Part shown: positions 1-5,507 of the stretch, piece after piece
How positions within the stretch are numbered: position 1 is the stretch's first letter
Layout: every line of letters begins with the position of its first letter
Assembly (NCBI GenBank): GCA_003153955.1
Contig: PMCB01000084.1
Span: 389-7,601 of the forward strand
Length of the DNA: 7,213 nt
Source: Dehalococcoidia bacterium
GTDB taxonomy: Bacteria; Chloroflexota; Dehalococcoidia; Dehalococcoidales; Fen-1064
Reading direction: 5' to 3'
Position numbers and translations under genes: made by a program
Notes under the pieces: generated by a model
Seen by the model: the letters and a program-made list of their open reading frames with translations, nothing else
Databases searched by the model: none
What the model was told of the DNA's origin: nothing

Positions 1-1136
1 TATAAAATTGCCAGGCCGCCGGTCTGGGAATACGCGTTGGCTTTGGTATGAATGACGTCGCGGTCGATGACCTTGGCGCCGGCAATATTTTCCCCGATTG
101 TTTTTCCGGTCACCGTCACTAAATCCGTGTAGAGCAGGCTTTTTACTTCTTTCATTACCGCCGGGATACCACCCGCCCGGTCGAGATCCTGAATATGATA
201 TACGCCGGCGGGACTGAGTTTGCTTAGGTAAGGTGTCCGCTGGCTGATTTCATTGATTTTTTTCAACGGGAAGCTGATGCCCGCTTCGCTGGCGATCGCC
301 GGCAGGTGCAAAACGGTATTGGTGCTGCCGCCCAGGGCCATATCCACGGTAAAAGCATTTTCCAGCGATTTTTGATTGATGATATCACGCGGACGGATAT
401 TTTTCGCCAGCAGCGTCATTATTTGTTCCCCGGCTTTGCGGGCCAGTTGGACACGTCTGGCGTCCGCCGCCGGAATCGTCCCGTTACCCGGTAAAGCCAT
501 CCCCAGCGCTTCCATCAGGCAGTTCATCGTATTCGCCGTGAACATGCCGGCGCAGCTGCCGCAGCCCGGACAAGCCAGTTCTTCCATTTCTTCCAATTCT
601 GATTCGGTCATTTTTTTACTGGCGACCTTGCCGACCGCTTCAAAAACTGAGATCAAGTCGATGTCTTTGACTTTGCCGTCAACCGTGATATGTCCGGTCA
701 TCATCGGGCCGCCGCTGATGAAAATCGCGGGTAAATTCAATCTGACCGCCGCCATCAGCATCCCGGGAACGATTTTGTCGCAATTCGGGATGAAGACCAG
801 CGCGTCGAAAGCATGTGCCTCTACCACCACTTCGGCGGAATCGGCAATTAATTCCCGGCTGGGTAAACTGTATTTCATACCGGCATGGTTCATTGTAATG
901 CCGTCGCAAATCGCAATCGTACCCATTTCAAAAGGAACCCCGCCGGCCGCCCGGATGCCTTCTTTCACCGCTTTGGCAATAATATCCAGGTGCATGTGCC
1001 CCGGGACAATCTCATTGTAGCTGTTGATAATGCCGATAAACGGCTTTTTCATGTCGTCCCGGCTCACACCGCAGGCATGCAGCAGCGCCCGTTGTCCGGC
1101 CCGCTCAATACCCTTCTTCACTACATCGCTTCTCAT
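1..1136 (-). CDS. ilvD: Dihydroxy-acid dehydratase, 3' end cut by window edge
   Basis: This enzyme dehydrates 2,3-dihydroxy-isovalerate and 2,3-dihydroxy-3-methylvalerate to the 2-keto acids in valine, isoleucine and leucine synthesis; it is a cytoplasmic Fe-S enzyme. Translating the minus strand from the ATG at 1136 gives 378 open codons, about two thirds of the usual 550-570 residues. Family blocks are clear: [13 protein letters not shown] (about 38-50), [12 protein letters not shown] (77-87), [11 protein letters not shown] (117-127), SGGPMM (141-146) and [15 protein letters not shown] (188-202). Cys78, Cys119 and Cys192 sit in cluster-associated motifs. Position 46 is Gly (VPGH), as in E. 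coli IlvD, not the Cys of the TPCN motif in [2Fe-2S]-type members, so cluster type is left open. The start is supported by GAGGAG eight bases upstream (1145-1150). An attenuator lies immediately upstream. The C-terminus is outside the window. Confidence 0.97.
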   Translation of the reverse strand, partial: MRSDVVKKGIERAGQRALLHACGVSRDDMKKPFIGIINSYNEIVPGHMHLDIIAKAVKEGIRAAGGVPFEMGTIAICDGITMNHAGMKYSLPSRELIADSAEVVVEAHAFDALVFIPNCDKIVPGMLMAAVRLNLPAIFISGGPMMTGHITVDGKVKDIDLISVFEAVGKVASKKMTESELEEMEELACPGCGSCAGMFTANTMNCLMEALGMALPGNGTIPAADARRVQLARKAGEQIMTLLAKNIRPRDIINQKSLENAFTVDMALGGSTNTVLHLPAIASEAGISFPLKKINEISQRTPYLSKLSPAGVYHIQDLDRAGGIPAVMKEVKSLLYTDLVTVTGKTIGENIAGAKVIDRDVIHTKANAYSQTGGLAIL

Positions 1137-1162
1137 TTTATCTTCTCCTCAGTTCAATAAGT

Positions 1163-1190
1163 AAAAAAAAAGCCGTCCCTGTGGGACGGC
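1163..1190 (-). terminator. Intrinsic terminator in the ilvD leader (attenuator)
   Basis: The stem GCCGTCCC/GGGACGGC (1172-1179 with 1183-1190) is a perfect 8-bp GC-rich hairpin with a 3-base loop. On the minus strand it is followed directly by nine T's (1163-1171). It sits 26 bases before the ilvD start, so it must be conditional if ilvD is expressed from the upstream promoter. Confidence 0.9.
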
Positions 1191-1216
1191 CCCTATGCGC
1201 AAGAGACGAACCCCAC

Positions 1217-1270
1217 TCAATGACTTGAGTATGTAACAATAAGCACGAGTGAGAGCGTCTTAATAGTCAT
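1217..1270 (-). CDS. Branched-chain amino acid leader peptide (17 aa)
   Basis: The minus-strand frame from ATG at 1270 to TGA at 1217-1219 encodes MTIKTLSLVLIVTYSSH. Seven of 17 residues are Leu, Ile or Val, with a run LVLIV at residues 8-12; this is what ilv/leu attenuator leader peptides look like, and the gene downstream is ilvD. Its job is regulatory: how fast it is translated reports charged tRNA levels. The stop codon lies in the second arm of the 1215-1230 hairpin and the Val12 codon is five bases before the first arm, spacing suited to a stalled-ribosome switch. No Shine-Dalgarno sequence precedes the ATG, and the predicted transcription start is only two or three bases upstream, so translation may be leaderless. 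An in-frame ATG at 1288 would add six residues but lies within the promoter. Confidence 0.78.
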   Translation of the reverse strand: MTIKTLSLVLIVTYSSH

Positions 1271-1278
1271 AATAACGT

Positions 1279-1308
1279 AAGATAACATAATTTAGAGCAG
1301 CTTGTCAA
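1279..1308 (-). promoter_or_regulatory. Predicted promoter of the ilvD leader
   Basis: On the minus strand there is a perfect -35 TTGACA (1303-1308), an 18-base spacer and a -10 TATCTT (1279-1284, four of six consensus positions). The expected start of transcription is near 1272-1273, two or three bases before the leader-peptide ATG. The match is from reading only; the -10 is imperfect. Confidence 0.65.
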
Positions 1309-1323
1309 ATGTCTCCTTTGTCT

Positions 1324-1346
1324 TTCCCGCGCAAACGGGAATCCAG
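1324..1346. repeat. Hairpin repeat, AATCCAG family, copy 1
   Basis: Inverted repeat TTCCCG/CGGGAA (1324-1329 with 1336-1341) with loop CGCAAA, followed by TCCAG. It shares its design with copies at 1419-1442 and 5426-5452: a stem starting in TT, a short loop, a stem ending in AA, then TCCA. It is noncoding and lies just upstream of the ilvD promoter. This is the shortest and least certain copy. Confidence 0.5.
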
Positions 1347-1386
1347 ACACCATACTTCCTAAACTCAATGTATACTTCGTAAACCT

Positions 1387-1413
1387 ACTGGTTTGGCCTG
1401 CCCTAATACCAGT
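1387..1413. repeat. Short inverted repeat in the gap
   Basis: ACTGGT (1387-1392) and ACCAGT (1408-1413) could form a 6-bp stem around a 15-base loop between the two larger repeats. There is no T-tract. It may be incidental. Confidence 0.3.
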
Positions 1414-1418
1414 TGCCC

Positions 1419-1442
1419 ATTCTGGCGAAGGCCAGAATCCAT
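1419..1442. repeat. Hairpin repeat, AATCCA family, copy 2
   Basis: Perfect 8-bp inverted repeat ATTCTGGC/GCCAGAAT (1419-1426 with 1431-1438), loop GAAG, then CCAT. It begins 9 bases past the 3' end of the HAD hydrolase gene and could protect or mark that transcript's end, but it has no T-tract on the minus strand. The arms differ from those of the other copies while pairing is kept. Confidence 0.6.
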
Positions 1443-1451
1443 CTTTACTAC

Positions 1452-2291
1452 TTATATTCCAATCTCATCCAGCATCTTTTCCAAAACCACCGCCACCCCA
1501 TCCTCGTCATTGCTTGCAGTCTCGTAAGCACAAACCGCTTTGATTTCCGGATAGGCGTTCGCCATTGCTACCGGCATTCCGCAGGCCCGTAACATATCCA
1601 GGTCCGGCAGGTCGTCACCAAATACGATCACGTTACTTAAAGGAATGGTTTGAGAGCTTAAAAGTTTGCCTAAAGCTGCCAGTTTTGATGTTCTGTTATT
1701 CACAATACTCAGAAATGTTCCCTTGTCGGAGGGAAATACAGAGATAACACTTTCAAAATGTTCTGATATTTTGTTCACGATTGGGGAAAGGTCACGCCCG
1801 AATCCGTTAACCGTTATTTTAGTCGGGATTTTGGCAATTGCTTCGCTCACTGACATGACCATATCAGGGGTGGCCGAATTAAGTTCCCAGAGTTTTTCCG
1901 GCGTTTCCTGTGTGTTGCACCCAAAATCAAATCCTTCAATCTCAATCGTGATGCGAACATCAGGCTCTACCCGGAGTGTGAGTTCAACAATATTTGTTGC
2001 GACTTCTGCCGGTATTGTCTCCCGGATTAAACCTGACAAAGGAGCCGTTCCCATGGCGCATGATCCATTCGCCATCACCAGGGAACAGGCATTGGCCAGT
2101 TCATTTCCAATCACCCGGCGGGTACCACGCTCAGACCGTGAAGTCGCAATAATCACCGGAATATGGCGTTCAATGCATTGTTCCAGAGCAAGGCGATTGC
2201 GTGGGGAAAGTTGAGAACGACTGTTTAGCAGCGTACCGTCAAGGTCAATCGCCACCGCGCCGGGCAGTTTCGTGAATTTTGGGAGGTTCAT
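1452..2291 (-). CDS. HAD-superfamily Cof-type phosphatase
   Basis: A 279-residue cytoplasmic hydrolase of the Cof/HAD-IIB group, phosphatases that usually act on sugar phosphates, nucleotides or cofactors such as FMN and PLP. Motif I is DLDGTLL, with nucleophile Asp16 and Asp18. Motif II is IIAT (Thr50, followed by SRS). The motif III lysine is probably Lys203 in RTSKLAAL. Motif IV is GDDLPDLDML at 225-234, with Asp226 and Asp230 as likely metal ligands; the usual GDNxND is altered, with Pro where the conserved Asn would be. The central cap (about 85-190) and the C-terminal NDEDGVA block fit Cof proteins, and length is normal. The ATG at 2291 is preceded by GAGAGGTGA. No promoter was found in the gap, and neighbours give no hint of substrate. 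Confidence 0.9.
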   Translation of the reverse strand: MNLPKFTKLPGAVAIDLDGTLLNSRSQLSPRNRLALEQCIERHIPVIIATSRSERGTRRVIGNELANACSLVMANGSCAMGTAPLSGLIRETIPAEVATNIVELTLRVEPDVRITIEIEGFDFGCNTQETPEKLWELNSATPDMVMSVSEAIAKIPTKITVNGFGRDLSPIVNKISEHFESVISVFPSDKGTFLSIVNNRTSKLAALGKLLSSQTIPLSNVIVFGDDLPDLDMLRACGMPVAMANAYPEIKAVCAYETASNDEDGVAVVLEKMLDEIGI

Positions 2292-2373
2292 TACTCACCT
2301 CTCTACTTAAATTCCATCCCGTTGAAAGCTTGTCCCATTCTTGATTGGGGGAACGTGATCCAGTATTTTTATT

Positions 2374-2394
2374 TCTCCCCTTTGTAAGGGGAGA
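2374..2394. repeat. Perfect hairpin repeat TCTCCCCTT/AAGGGGAGA
   Basis: A 9-bp perfect inverted repeat with a TGT loop lies between the PAS gene and the HAD hydrolase gene. On the plus strand it continues into TAGAGAGGGATTT. Hairpins with this CCCCTT-TGT-AAGGGG core are common dispersed repeats in bacterial genomes. It lacks a T-tract on either strand, so it is not a classical terminator, though it could stabilise the end of the PAS transcript. Confidence 0.55.
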
Positions 2395-2444
2395 TAGAGA
2401 GGGATTTATTCCATTTAATCCTGAGTATGAATATCAGGTTTTAG

Positions 2445-2777
2445 CTACTTTACCACCGGCGGTTCAAACCGCTCGTAGTATCCAATCAGCTTGCCTTGCT
2501 TGTCCCGCACGGCGCGCATGTAAACCAGGTGTTTTTCATTGCTCGCGAAAAGGATATCGTTCTCACCGTTTTCGAAGCGTACAAACATCTCGCGTATCAT
2601 TTGACCGGAATCCGGGTTATGACAGTCGAAGATACTCTTCCCCAGCATGTCGCCCCACTTGGCGTATTTCTTCACCGCCGGCGCGTTGACATATCGAATA
2701 ACGTGGTTGGTATCAACAAAAACGACTTCTTCGTTCCAGCTGTCAAATATTAATTTCAATAATTCGAATTGTTCCAT
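2445..2777 (-). CDS. Small stand-alone PAS-domain protein
   Basis: This 110-residue cytoplasmic protein is essentially one PAS fold with no output domain. The early strand VVFVDTNHVIRYVN (18-31) is the typical PAS start. WGDMLGKSIFDCHNPDSGQMI (41-61) resembles the CHPPxS-type helix of DUF438/PAS_10-like PAS domains, and the end has LVYMRAVRDKQGKLIGYYERFEP (84-106), the last PAS strands. Such domains bind small ligands, haem or flavin, or mediate signalling contacts; which applies here cannot be seen. It begins 8 bases after the rpiB stop and is probably cotranscribed with tsaC and rpiB. Its ribosome-binding site is weak, so it may rely on coupling to rpiB translation. Confidence is high for the fold and low for the role. 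Confidence 0.82.
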   Translation of the reverse strand: MEQFELLKLIFDSWNEEVVFVDTNHVIRYVNAPAVKKYAKWGDMLGKSIFDCHNPDSGQMIREMFVRFENGENDILFASNEKHLVYMRAVRDKQGKLIGYYERFEPPVVK

Positions 2778-2785
2778 ATCTGAAA

Positions 2786-3226
2786 TTACAGTTCGCTCTC
2801 CATCTTGGTCATTTCATCTACCCGCGTCTGGTGCCGTCCGCCTTCAAATTGAGTCGTCAGAAAGGCTTTCACCATTTGCGCCAGTTGAGATTCGTCGTTT
2901 TCCGCCCCCAGGCAGAGGATGTTGGCGTCATTGTGCTGCCGTGAGCGGATGGCCATGAACTCGTTGACTGCCAGCCCGGCCCTGATGCCCTTGACCTTGT
3001 TGGCGGCGATGCACATCCCGATGCCGGTGCCGCAAATCAAAATGCCGCGGTCGAATTGCCCGGAGACCACCGCTTTCCCCACTGCCTCGGCGATATTCGG
3101 GTAATCCACTCTGGCTTCGGAATACGCCCCGAAATCCTTGTATTCGTTTCCGGCGTCCGTAACCAGTTTGATGACTTTCTGCTTTAATTCCAAACCCCGG
3201 TGGTCGCTGCCGATGGCAATCTTCAT
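2786..3226 (-). CDS. rpiB: Ribose-5-phosphate isomerase B
   Basis: The protein interconverts ribose 5-phosphate and ribulose 5-phosphate in the non-oxidative pentose phosphate pathway; some RpiB/LacAB relatives use allose or galactose 6-phosphates. It has 146 residues, normal for the family. GSDHRG (6-11) holds Asp8 and His9 of the substrate site. Cys65 in ICGTGIGM (64-71) matches the catalytic cysteine of E. coli-type RpiB. His98 in RQHNDANIL and the GGRHQTRV segment (129-136) match ring-opening and phosphate-binding residues. The start ATG at 3226 follows AGGAG by seven bases, and that site overlaps the TAG stop of tsaC, indicating translational coupling. The tail past about 140 is short and not diagnostic. 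Confidence 0.96.
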   Translation of the reverse strand: MKIAIGSDHRGLELKQKVIKLVTDAGNEYKDFGAYSEARVDYPNIAEAVGKAVVSGQFDRGILICGTGIGMCIAANKVKGIRAGLAVNEFMAIRSRQHNDANILCLGAENDESQLAQMVKAFLTTQFEGGRHQTRVDEMTKMESEL

Positions 3227-3236
3227 GTTTGAACTC

Positions 3237-3857
3237 CTAAACCGTAATAATATCCGGTAAAATTTTTATTAATTTTTCGATTGAAATGGCGCCCTGCCGC
3301 CGGATAATTGGTTTTTCTCCGGACAGGTCGATGACCGTTGACTCGATGCCGCCGGGGCACCGTCCGCCGTCGATGACCAAATCTATTTTATCACCAATCT
3401 GTTCCCGCACTTCCGCCGCGGTCAGCACGCTCGGATGCCCGCTCAGATTGGCGCTGGTGCCTACAATTGGCTTGCCCAGTCCCTTCACCAGGGCCAGCGG
3501 CACCGGATGGTTGGGGATGCGGAACGCAATCGTTTTTCCGCCGCCGGTAATAATATCAGGCACACTTATGTTTTTAGGCAGGATAATCGTCAGTGCCCCC
3601 GGGAAAAATTCTTCCGCCAGGCGCTTCGCCGCCGGTGTAAAGTCAGTCACGATTTCCTCAATCTGTTTCAAATCGGCCAGTAAAACCGGCAAAGCCATTC
3701 CTTTCGGCCGCCCTTTCACCTGGAAAATTCTGTCCACAGCGTTTATATCGGTCATGCAGGCCCCCAGTCCATAAACCGTGTCCGTCGGATAAGCAACTAC
3801 CCCTCCGTTTTTCAGGATAGTCACCGCTTGCTTGATTTGCTGTTCTATTTCGGTCAT
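3237..3857 (-). CDS. tsaC: L-threonylcarbamoyladenylate synthase (TsaC/Sua5/YrdC family)
   Basis: The protein makes threonylcarbamoyl-AMP from threonine, bicarbonate and ATP, the first step of the universal t6A37 modification of ANN-decoding tRNAs. With the chosen ATG at 3857 it has 206 residues, the size of a single YrdC domain. Motifs: YPTDTVYGLG (23-32), KGRPKGMALPVLL (48-60), the FFPGALTIILP strand (84-94), GTSANLSG (133-140) and GGIESTVID (169-177). It lacks the extra C-terminal Sua5 domain. A longer frame opens at a TTG at 3938, but its extra 27 residues are unlike the family and contain a good promoter, so the ATG is preferred; the ribosome-binding site there is weak. It is the first gene of the tsaC-rpiB-PAS operon. 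Confidence 0.93.
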   Translation of the reverse strand: MTEIEQQIKQAVTILKNGGVVAYPTDTVYGLGACMTDINAVDRIFQVKGRPKGMALPVLLADLKQIEEIVTDFTPAAKRLAEEFFPGALTIILPKNISVPDIITGGGKTIAFRIPNHPVPLALVKGLGKPIVGTSANLSGHPSVLTAAEVREQIGDKIDLVIDGGRCPGGIESTVIDLSGEKPIIRRQGAISIEKLIKILPDIITV

Positions 3858-3901
3858 ATCGGAAGTTAATTCCCCGGCGTATTTTCCCTGCGTAAAATAA
3901 T

Positions 3902-3931
3902 AGTATATAGCATTCAGCAATAAGCTGTCAG
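3902..3931 (-). promoter_or_regulatory. Predicted promoter of tsaC-rpiB-PAS operon
   Basis: Minus strand -35 CTGACA (3926-3931, five of six) and -10 TATACT (3902-3907, five of six) are separated by 18 bases. Transcription would start near 3895, leaving about 38 bases before the ATG at 3857. Its position inside the longer TTG-started frame argues against that longer start. Confidence 0.6.
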
Positions 3932-3984
3932 CTTTCAAAATATCCCATCACTTTTGTATGGTCTGGTTCGGACCCGGCCGCCCC

Positions 3985-4020
3985 GTCATTGCGAGATTAC
4001 GTAGTACTCGAAACAATCTC
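3985..4020. repeat. GTCATTGCGAG...CAATCTC dispersed repeat
   Basis: The sequence opens with GTCATTGCGAG (3985-3995) and closes with AACAATCTC (4012-4020). Internal pairs include CGAG/CTCG (3992-3995 with 4007-4010), TTG/CAA just outside, and GAGATT/AATCTC (3993-3998 with 4015-4020). The ends match a short repeat often seen many times in bacterial intergenic regions. It is degenerate in its centre. The plus-strand reading frame that starts inside it at 3989 has no coding support. Confidence 0.55.
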
Positions 4021-4078
4021 AGGGTGGGGCTTCGAGCATAAAGCGGCCATTACCTATGTAAGACATACATCCAGGTAT

Positions 4079-4109
4079 AAAAAAAGCCCGCTTTGTAACG
4101 CGGGCTTTT
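4079..4109 (-). terminator. Intrinsic terminator after bacterioferritin (bidirectional)
   Basis: A 10-bp stem AAAAGCCCGC/GCGGGCTTTT (4082-4091 with 4100-4109) encloses an 8-base loop. Read on the minus strand it ends in seven T's (4079-4085), placing it about 80 bases past the bacterioferritin stop. The plus-strand side is also T-rich (4106-4119), so it would also stop transcription from the left. Confidence 0.88.
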
Positions 4110-4185
4110 CTCTTTTATTTATAAACCATCGGCGCGGTATAAGGTTTTTATCCGCATTTCCGCCGGTTTACCGACTAAATTCTAA

Positions 4186-4653
4186 CTAACCGACCTGAAT
4201 GGACAGGAAAATTCCTAACCCCATCTGCTTGATCTGGTCCTGGACTTCTTCGATGCCGTCGATGTGGGCATCCTCATCCTTCAATATGCTCTCCAGCAAT
4301 TCCCGGGTGGCGAAGTCTTTCGCGTCGCCGCAGACTTTGATGGCATTGTTATACGATTTAATCGCGTCCACTTCGAAGTTATGGTCGCTGGCAAACATCT
4401 TTGGCACTTCATCGCCGATGAACATTTTATTCAACTTGCTGACGATCGGGATCCCTTCCAGAAAAATAATCCGCCCGATCAGTTTTTCCGCGTGTTTCAT
4501 CTCATCGATGGCACGCTTCTCGATTACTTTATCCAACTTGCCGTATCCCCAATTGGCACAGATATTCGCGTGAACCATGTATTGGCTGACCGCGGTCAGT
4601 TCATCTGCCAGATTGGCATTTAAAACCTCGATAACTTTCGGATCACCTTTCAT
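4186..4653 (-). CDS. bfr: Bacterioferritin (haem-containing ferritin)
   Basis: The protein stores iron by oxidising Fe2+ at a di-iron centre and mineralising it inside a 24-subunit cytoplasmic shell, with haem bound between subunit pairs. From the ATG at 4653 it has 155 residues and starts MKGDPKVIEVLN, the characteristic Bfr N-terminus. All ferroxidase residues are in their usual positions: Glu18, Glu51, His54, Glu94, Glu127 and His130, plus Tyr25. Met52, the axial haem ligand in Bfr, is present in IDEMKHAE, which separates it from haem-free ferritins. AGGAG lies seven bases before this ATG. A longer frame from a GTG at 4713 would include the promoter and is rejected. It has its own promoter upstream and a strong terminator downstream, so it is probably monocistronic. 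Confidence 0.95.
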   Translation of the reverse strand: MKGDPKVIEVLNANLADELTAVSQYMVHANICANWGYGKLDKVIEKRAIDEMKHAEKLIGRIIFLEGIPIVSKLNKMFIGDEVPKMFASDHNFEVDAIKSYNNAIKVCGDAKDFATRELLESILKDEDAHIDGIEEVQDQIKQMGLGIFLSIQVG

Positions 4654-4698
4654 TTTTATCTCCTGCTGCAATCTTCCGGAACCTTTTCCGTTATGAGC

Positions 4699-4727
4699 AT
4701 TATATAATTTCACGCATTTTATGTAAA
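4699..4727 (-). promoter_or_regulatory. Predicted bfr promoter with palindrome over -35
   Basis: Minus strand -35 TTTACA (4722-4727, five of six), a 17-base spacer and a perfect -10 TATAAT (4699-4704). Transcription would start near 4692, about 40 bases before the ATG. The -35 lies inside the palindrome ATGTA-TT-TACAT (4721-4732), a possible operator for an iron- or redox-responsive repressor; it does not obviously match a Fur box. Confidence 0.75.
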
Positions 4728-4779
4728 TACATTATTTCCATAACGTGAAAAAATGATATAAATTTGTAATGTTTGCATG

Positions 4780-5343
4780 CTATTTTACAGGCAAACGCCT
4801 TGCCGCGACCAACGAATCTATTTCCCGGTGCAAATCACCCAGCATGCCGTCGTTACTGACGGGAAAATCGGCGGATTTGGACGCTGCCCGGATATGGAAT
4901 ATTTCCTCTTCGGCCTTATCGTTGCTCAGAAACTGGTCGTAACTGTGCGGGTCCCGTCCTTCATGGCGTGCTTGCATCCGCTCAAAGCGTATTTGTGGGT
5001 TGCTCACGTACACGTTTACCAGAATGAAATCCCCGCCAAGGGCCCCTTTTAAAACTTTCACATCGTCCGCGGAGCGGATACCCGAGATGCCGCCGACCGC
5101 CCAGCCGTTCTGCTTTATTTTCTCGGCCGCCAGCTTCACAAAACACCCCCGCCCGAATTCACGAAAATACCTCTCCGATATTTCTTGCAAATTCTCCCGC
5201 GTCGGTTCTTTCCCTTCTTTGGCCGCGATTTCCCGCACCATGTCGCCGGTCGATAAAAAAGGTACGCCGTATTTGGCCCGCAGGTATTTAAGGACTTCGT
5301 CTTTACCCGAACCGTTCTGACCGATTACCCCGATTATTTTCAT
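4780..5343 (-). CDS. P-loop kinase, UPF0200 / dephospho-CoA-kinase-like
   Basis: A 187-residue cytoplasmic P-loop protein of the nucleoside/nucleotide kinase fold. The Walker A motif is GQNGSGKD (8-15). FLSTGDMVREIA (29-40) followed by EPTRENLQEISERY (46-59) closely resembles the pattern of the UPF0200 family, described mainly from archaea and related to adenylate and dephospho-CoA kinases. GISGIRSADDVKVL (85-98) forms the core, and RFERMQARHEGRDP (119-132) looks like the arginine-bearing lid. SADFPVSNDGMLGDL (157-171) matches the late N-x-G block of dephospho-CoA kinases. The substrate is not known for this group and I do not assign one. Start: ATG at 5343 after GGGGAAGAGA. Bacterioferritin follows 126 bases downstream under its own promoter; a link between the two is not evident. 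Confidence 0.85.
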   Translation of the reverse strand: MKIIGVIGQNGSGKDEVLKYLRAKYGVPFLSTGDMVREIAAKEGKEPTRENLQEISERYFREFGRGCFVKLAAEKIKQNGWAVGGISGIRSADDVKVLKGALGGDFILVNVYVSNPQIRFERMQARHEGRDPHSYDQFLSNDKAEEEIFHIRAASKSADFPVSNDGMLGDLHREIDSLVAARRLPVK

Positions 5344-5376
5344 TCTCTTCCCCGGATTATTATTTTGTGTATCATG

Positions 5377-5382
5377 ATTATA
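5377..5382 (-). promoter_or_regulatory. Possible -10 element for the kinase gene
   Basis: A perfect TATAAT on the minus strand lies 33 bases before the kinase ATG. No recognisable -35 is found 16-18 bases further up (GGCATG or similar) and there is no extended TGn. It is a candidate only. Confidence 0.35.
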
Positions 5383-5425
5383 TCGCTTTCTGATTGCGGC
5401 ATGCCTTCCGTTTTCTTTTCTTTGT

Positions 5426-5452
5426 CATTGTCGGGCTTGACCCGACAATCCA
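5426..5452. repeat. Hairpin repeat, AATCCAG family, copy 3
   Basis: A perfect 9-bp inverted repeat ATTGTCGGG/CCCGACAAT (5427-5435 with 5441-5449) with loop CTTGA, flanked by C and CCAG. It lies between the divergent kinase and SHOCT genes. Compared with copies at 1324 and 1419 the arms have changed on both sides while pairing is kept. Confidence 0.6.
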
Positions 5453-5507
5453 GAGGTGTCAGACAACCTCACTAATATAGAATTTGTAAAATGATATTGC
5501 GGCACTC

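Larger units (their letters stand above)
1137..1273 (-). promoter_or_regulatory. Transcription attenuator leader of ilvD
   Basis: The roughly 135-base leader between the predicted promoter and ilvD has the parts of ribosome-mediated attenuation. A short coding region rich in Leu, Ile and Val codons lies at 1217-1270. A 6-bp hairpin ACTCAA/TTGAGT (1225-1230 with 1215-1220) overlaps its end and stop codon. An intrinsic terminator at 1163-1190 follows. The segment GTGGGG (1211-1216), next to the second arm of the first hairpin, can pair with TCCCAC (1181-1186) inside the terminator, with one G-U pair, giving a candidate antiterminator. Inferred logic: stalling at Leu/Ile/Val codons covers 1225-1230, frees 1211-1220 to pair with the terminator arm, and lets transcription reach ilvD. 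Normal translation to the stop codon covers 1211-1220 and lets the terminator form. No T-box consensus was seen. Confidence 0.8.

Noticed and set aside
306..1160. Plus-strand reading frames at 306-494, 376-1020 and 885-1160 and a minus-strand one at 679-909
   Set aside because: All lie inside ilvD in other frames. The ilvD frame has unbroken family motifs across the whole stretch, and these have none.
1137..1320. T-box riboswitch upstream of ilvD
   Set aside because: A leader with a terminator before an amino acid gene can be a T-box, but it is too short and lacks the TGGnACCGCG sequence, while a Leu/Ile/Val-rich leader peptide is present.
1324..1442. CRISPR-like array in the gap upstream of ilvD
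   Set aside because: There are only two hairpins, with different arm sequences and no regular spacers.
3989..4189. 66-residue plus-strand frame
   Set aside because: It begins inside a dispersed repeat, runs through the bfr terminator hairpin, and has no ribosome-binding site or recognisable domain.
4264..4623. 119-residue plus-strand frame opposite bacterioferritin, and similar ones opposite the HAD, tsaC, kinase and AOR genes
   Set aside because: They are antisense shadows of genes with complete catalytic motifs.
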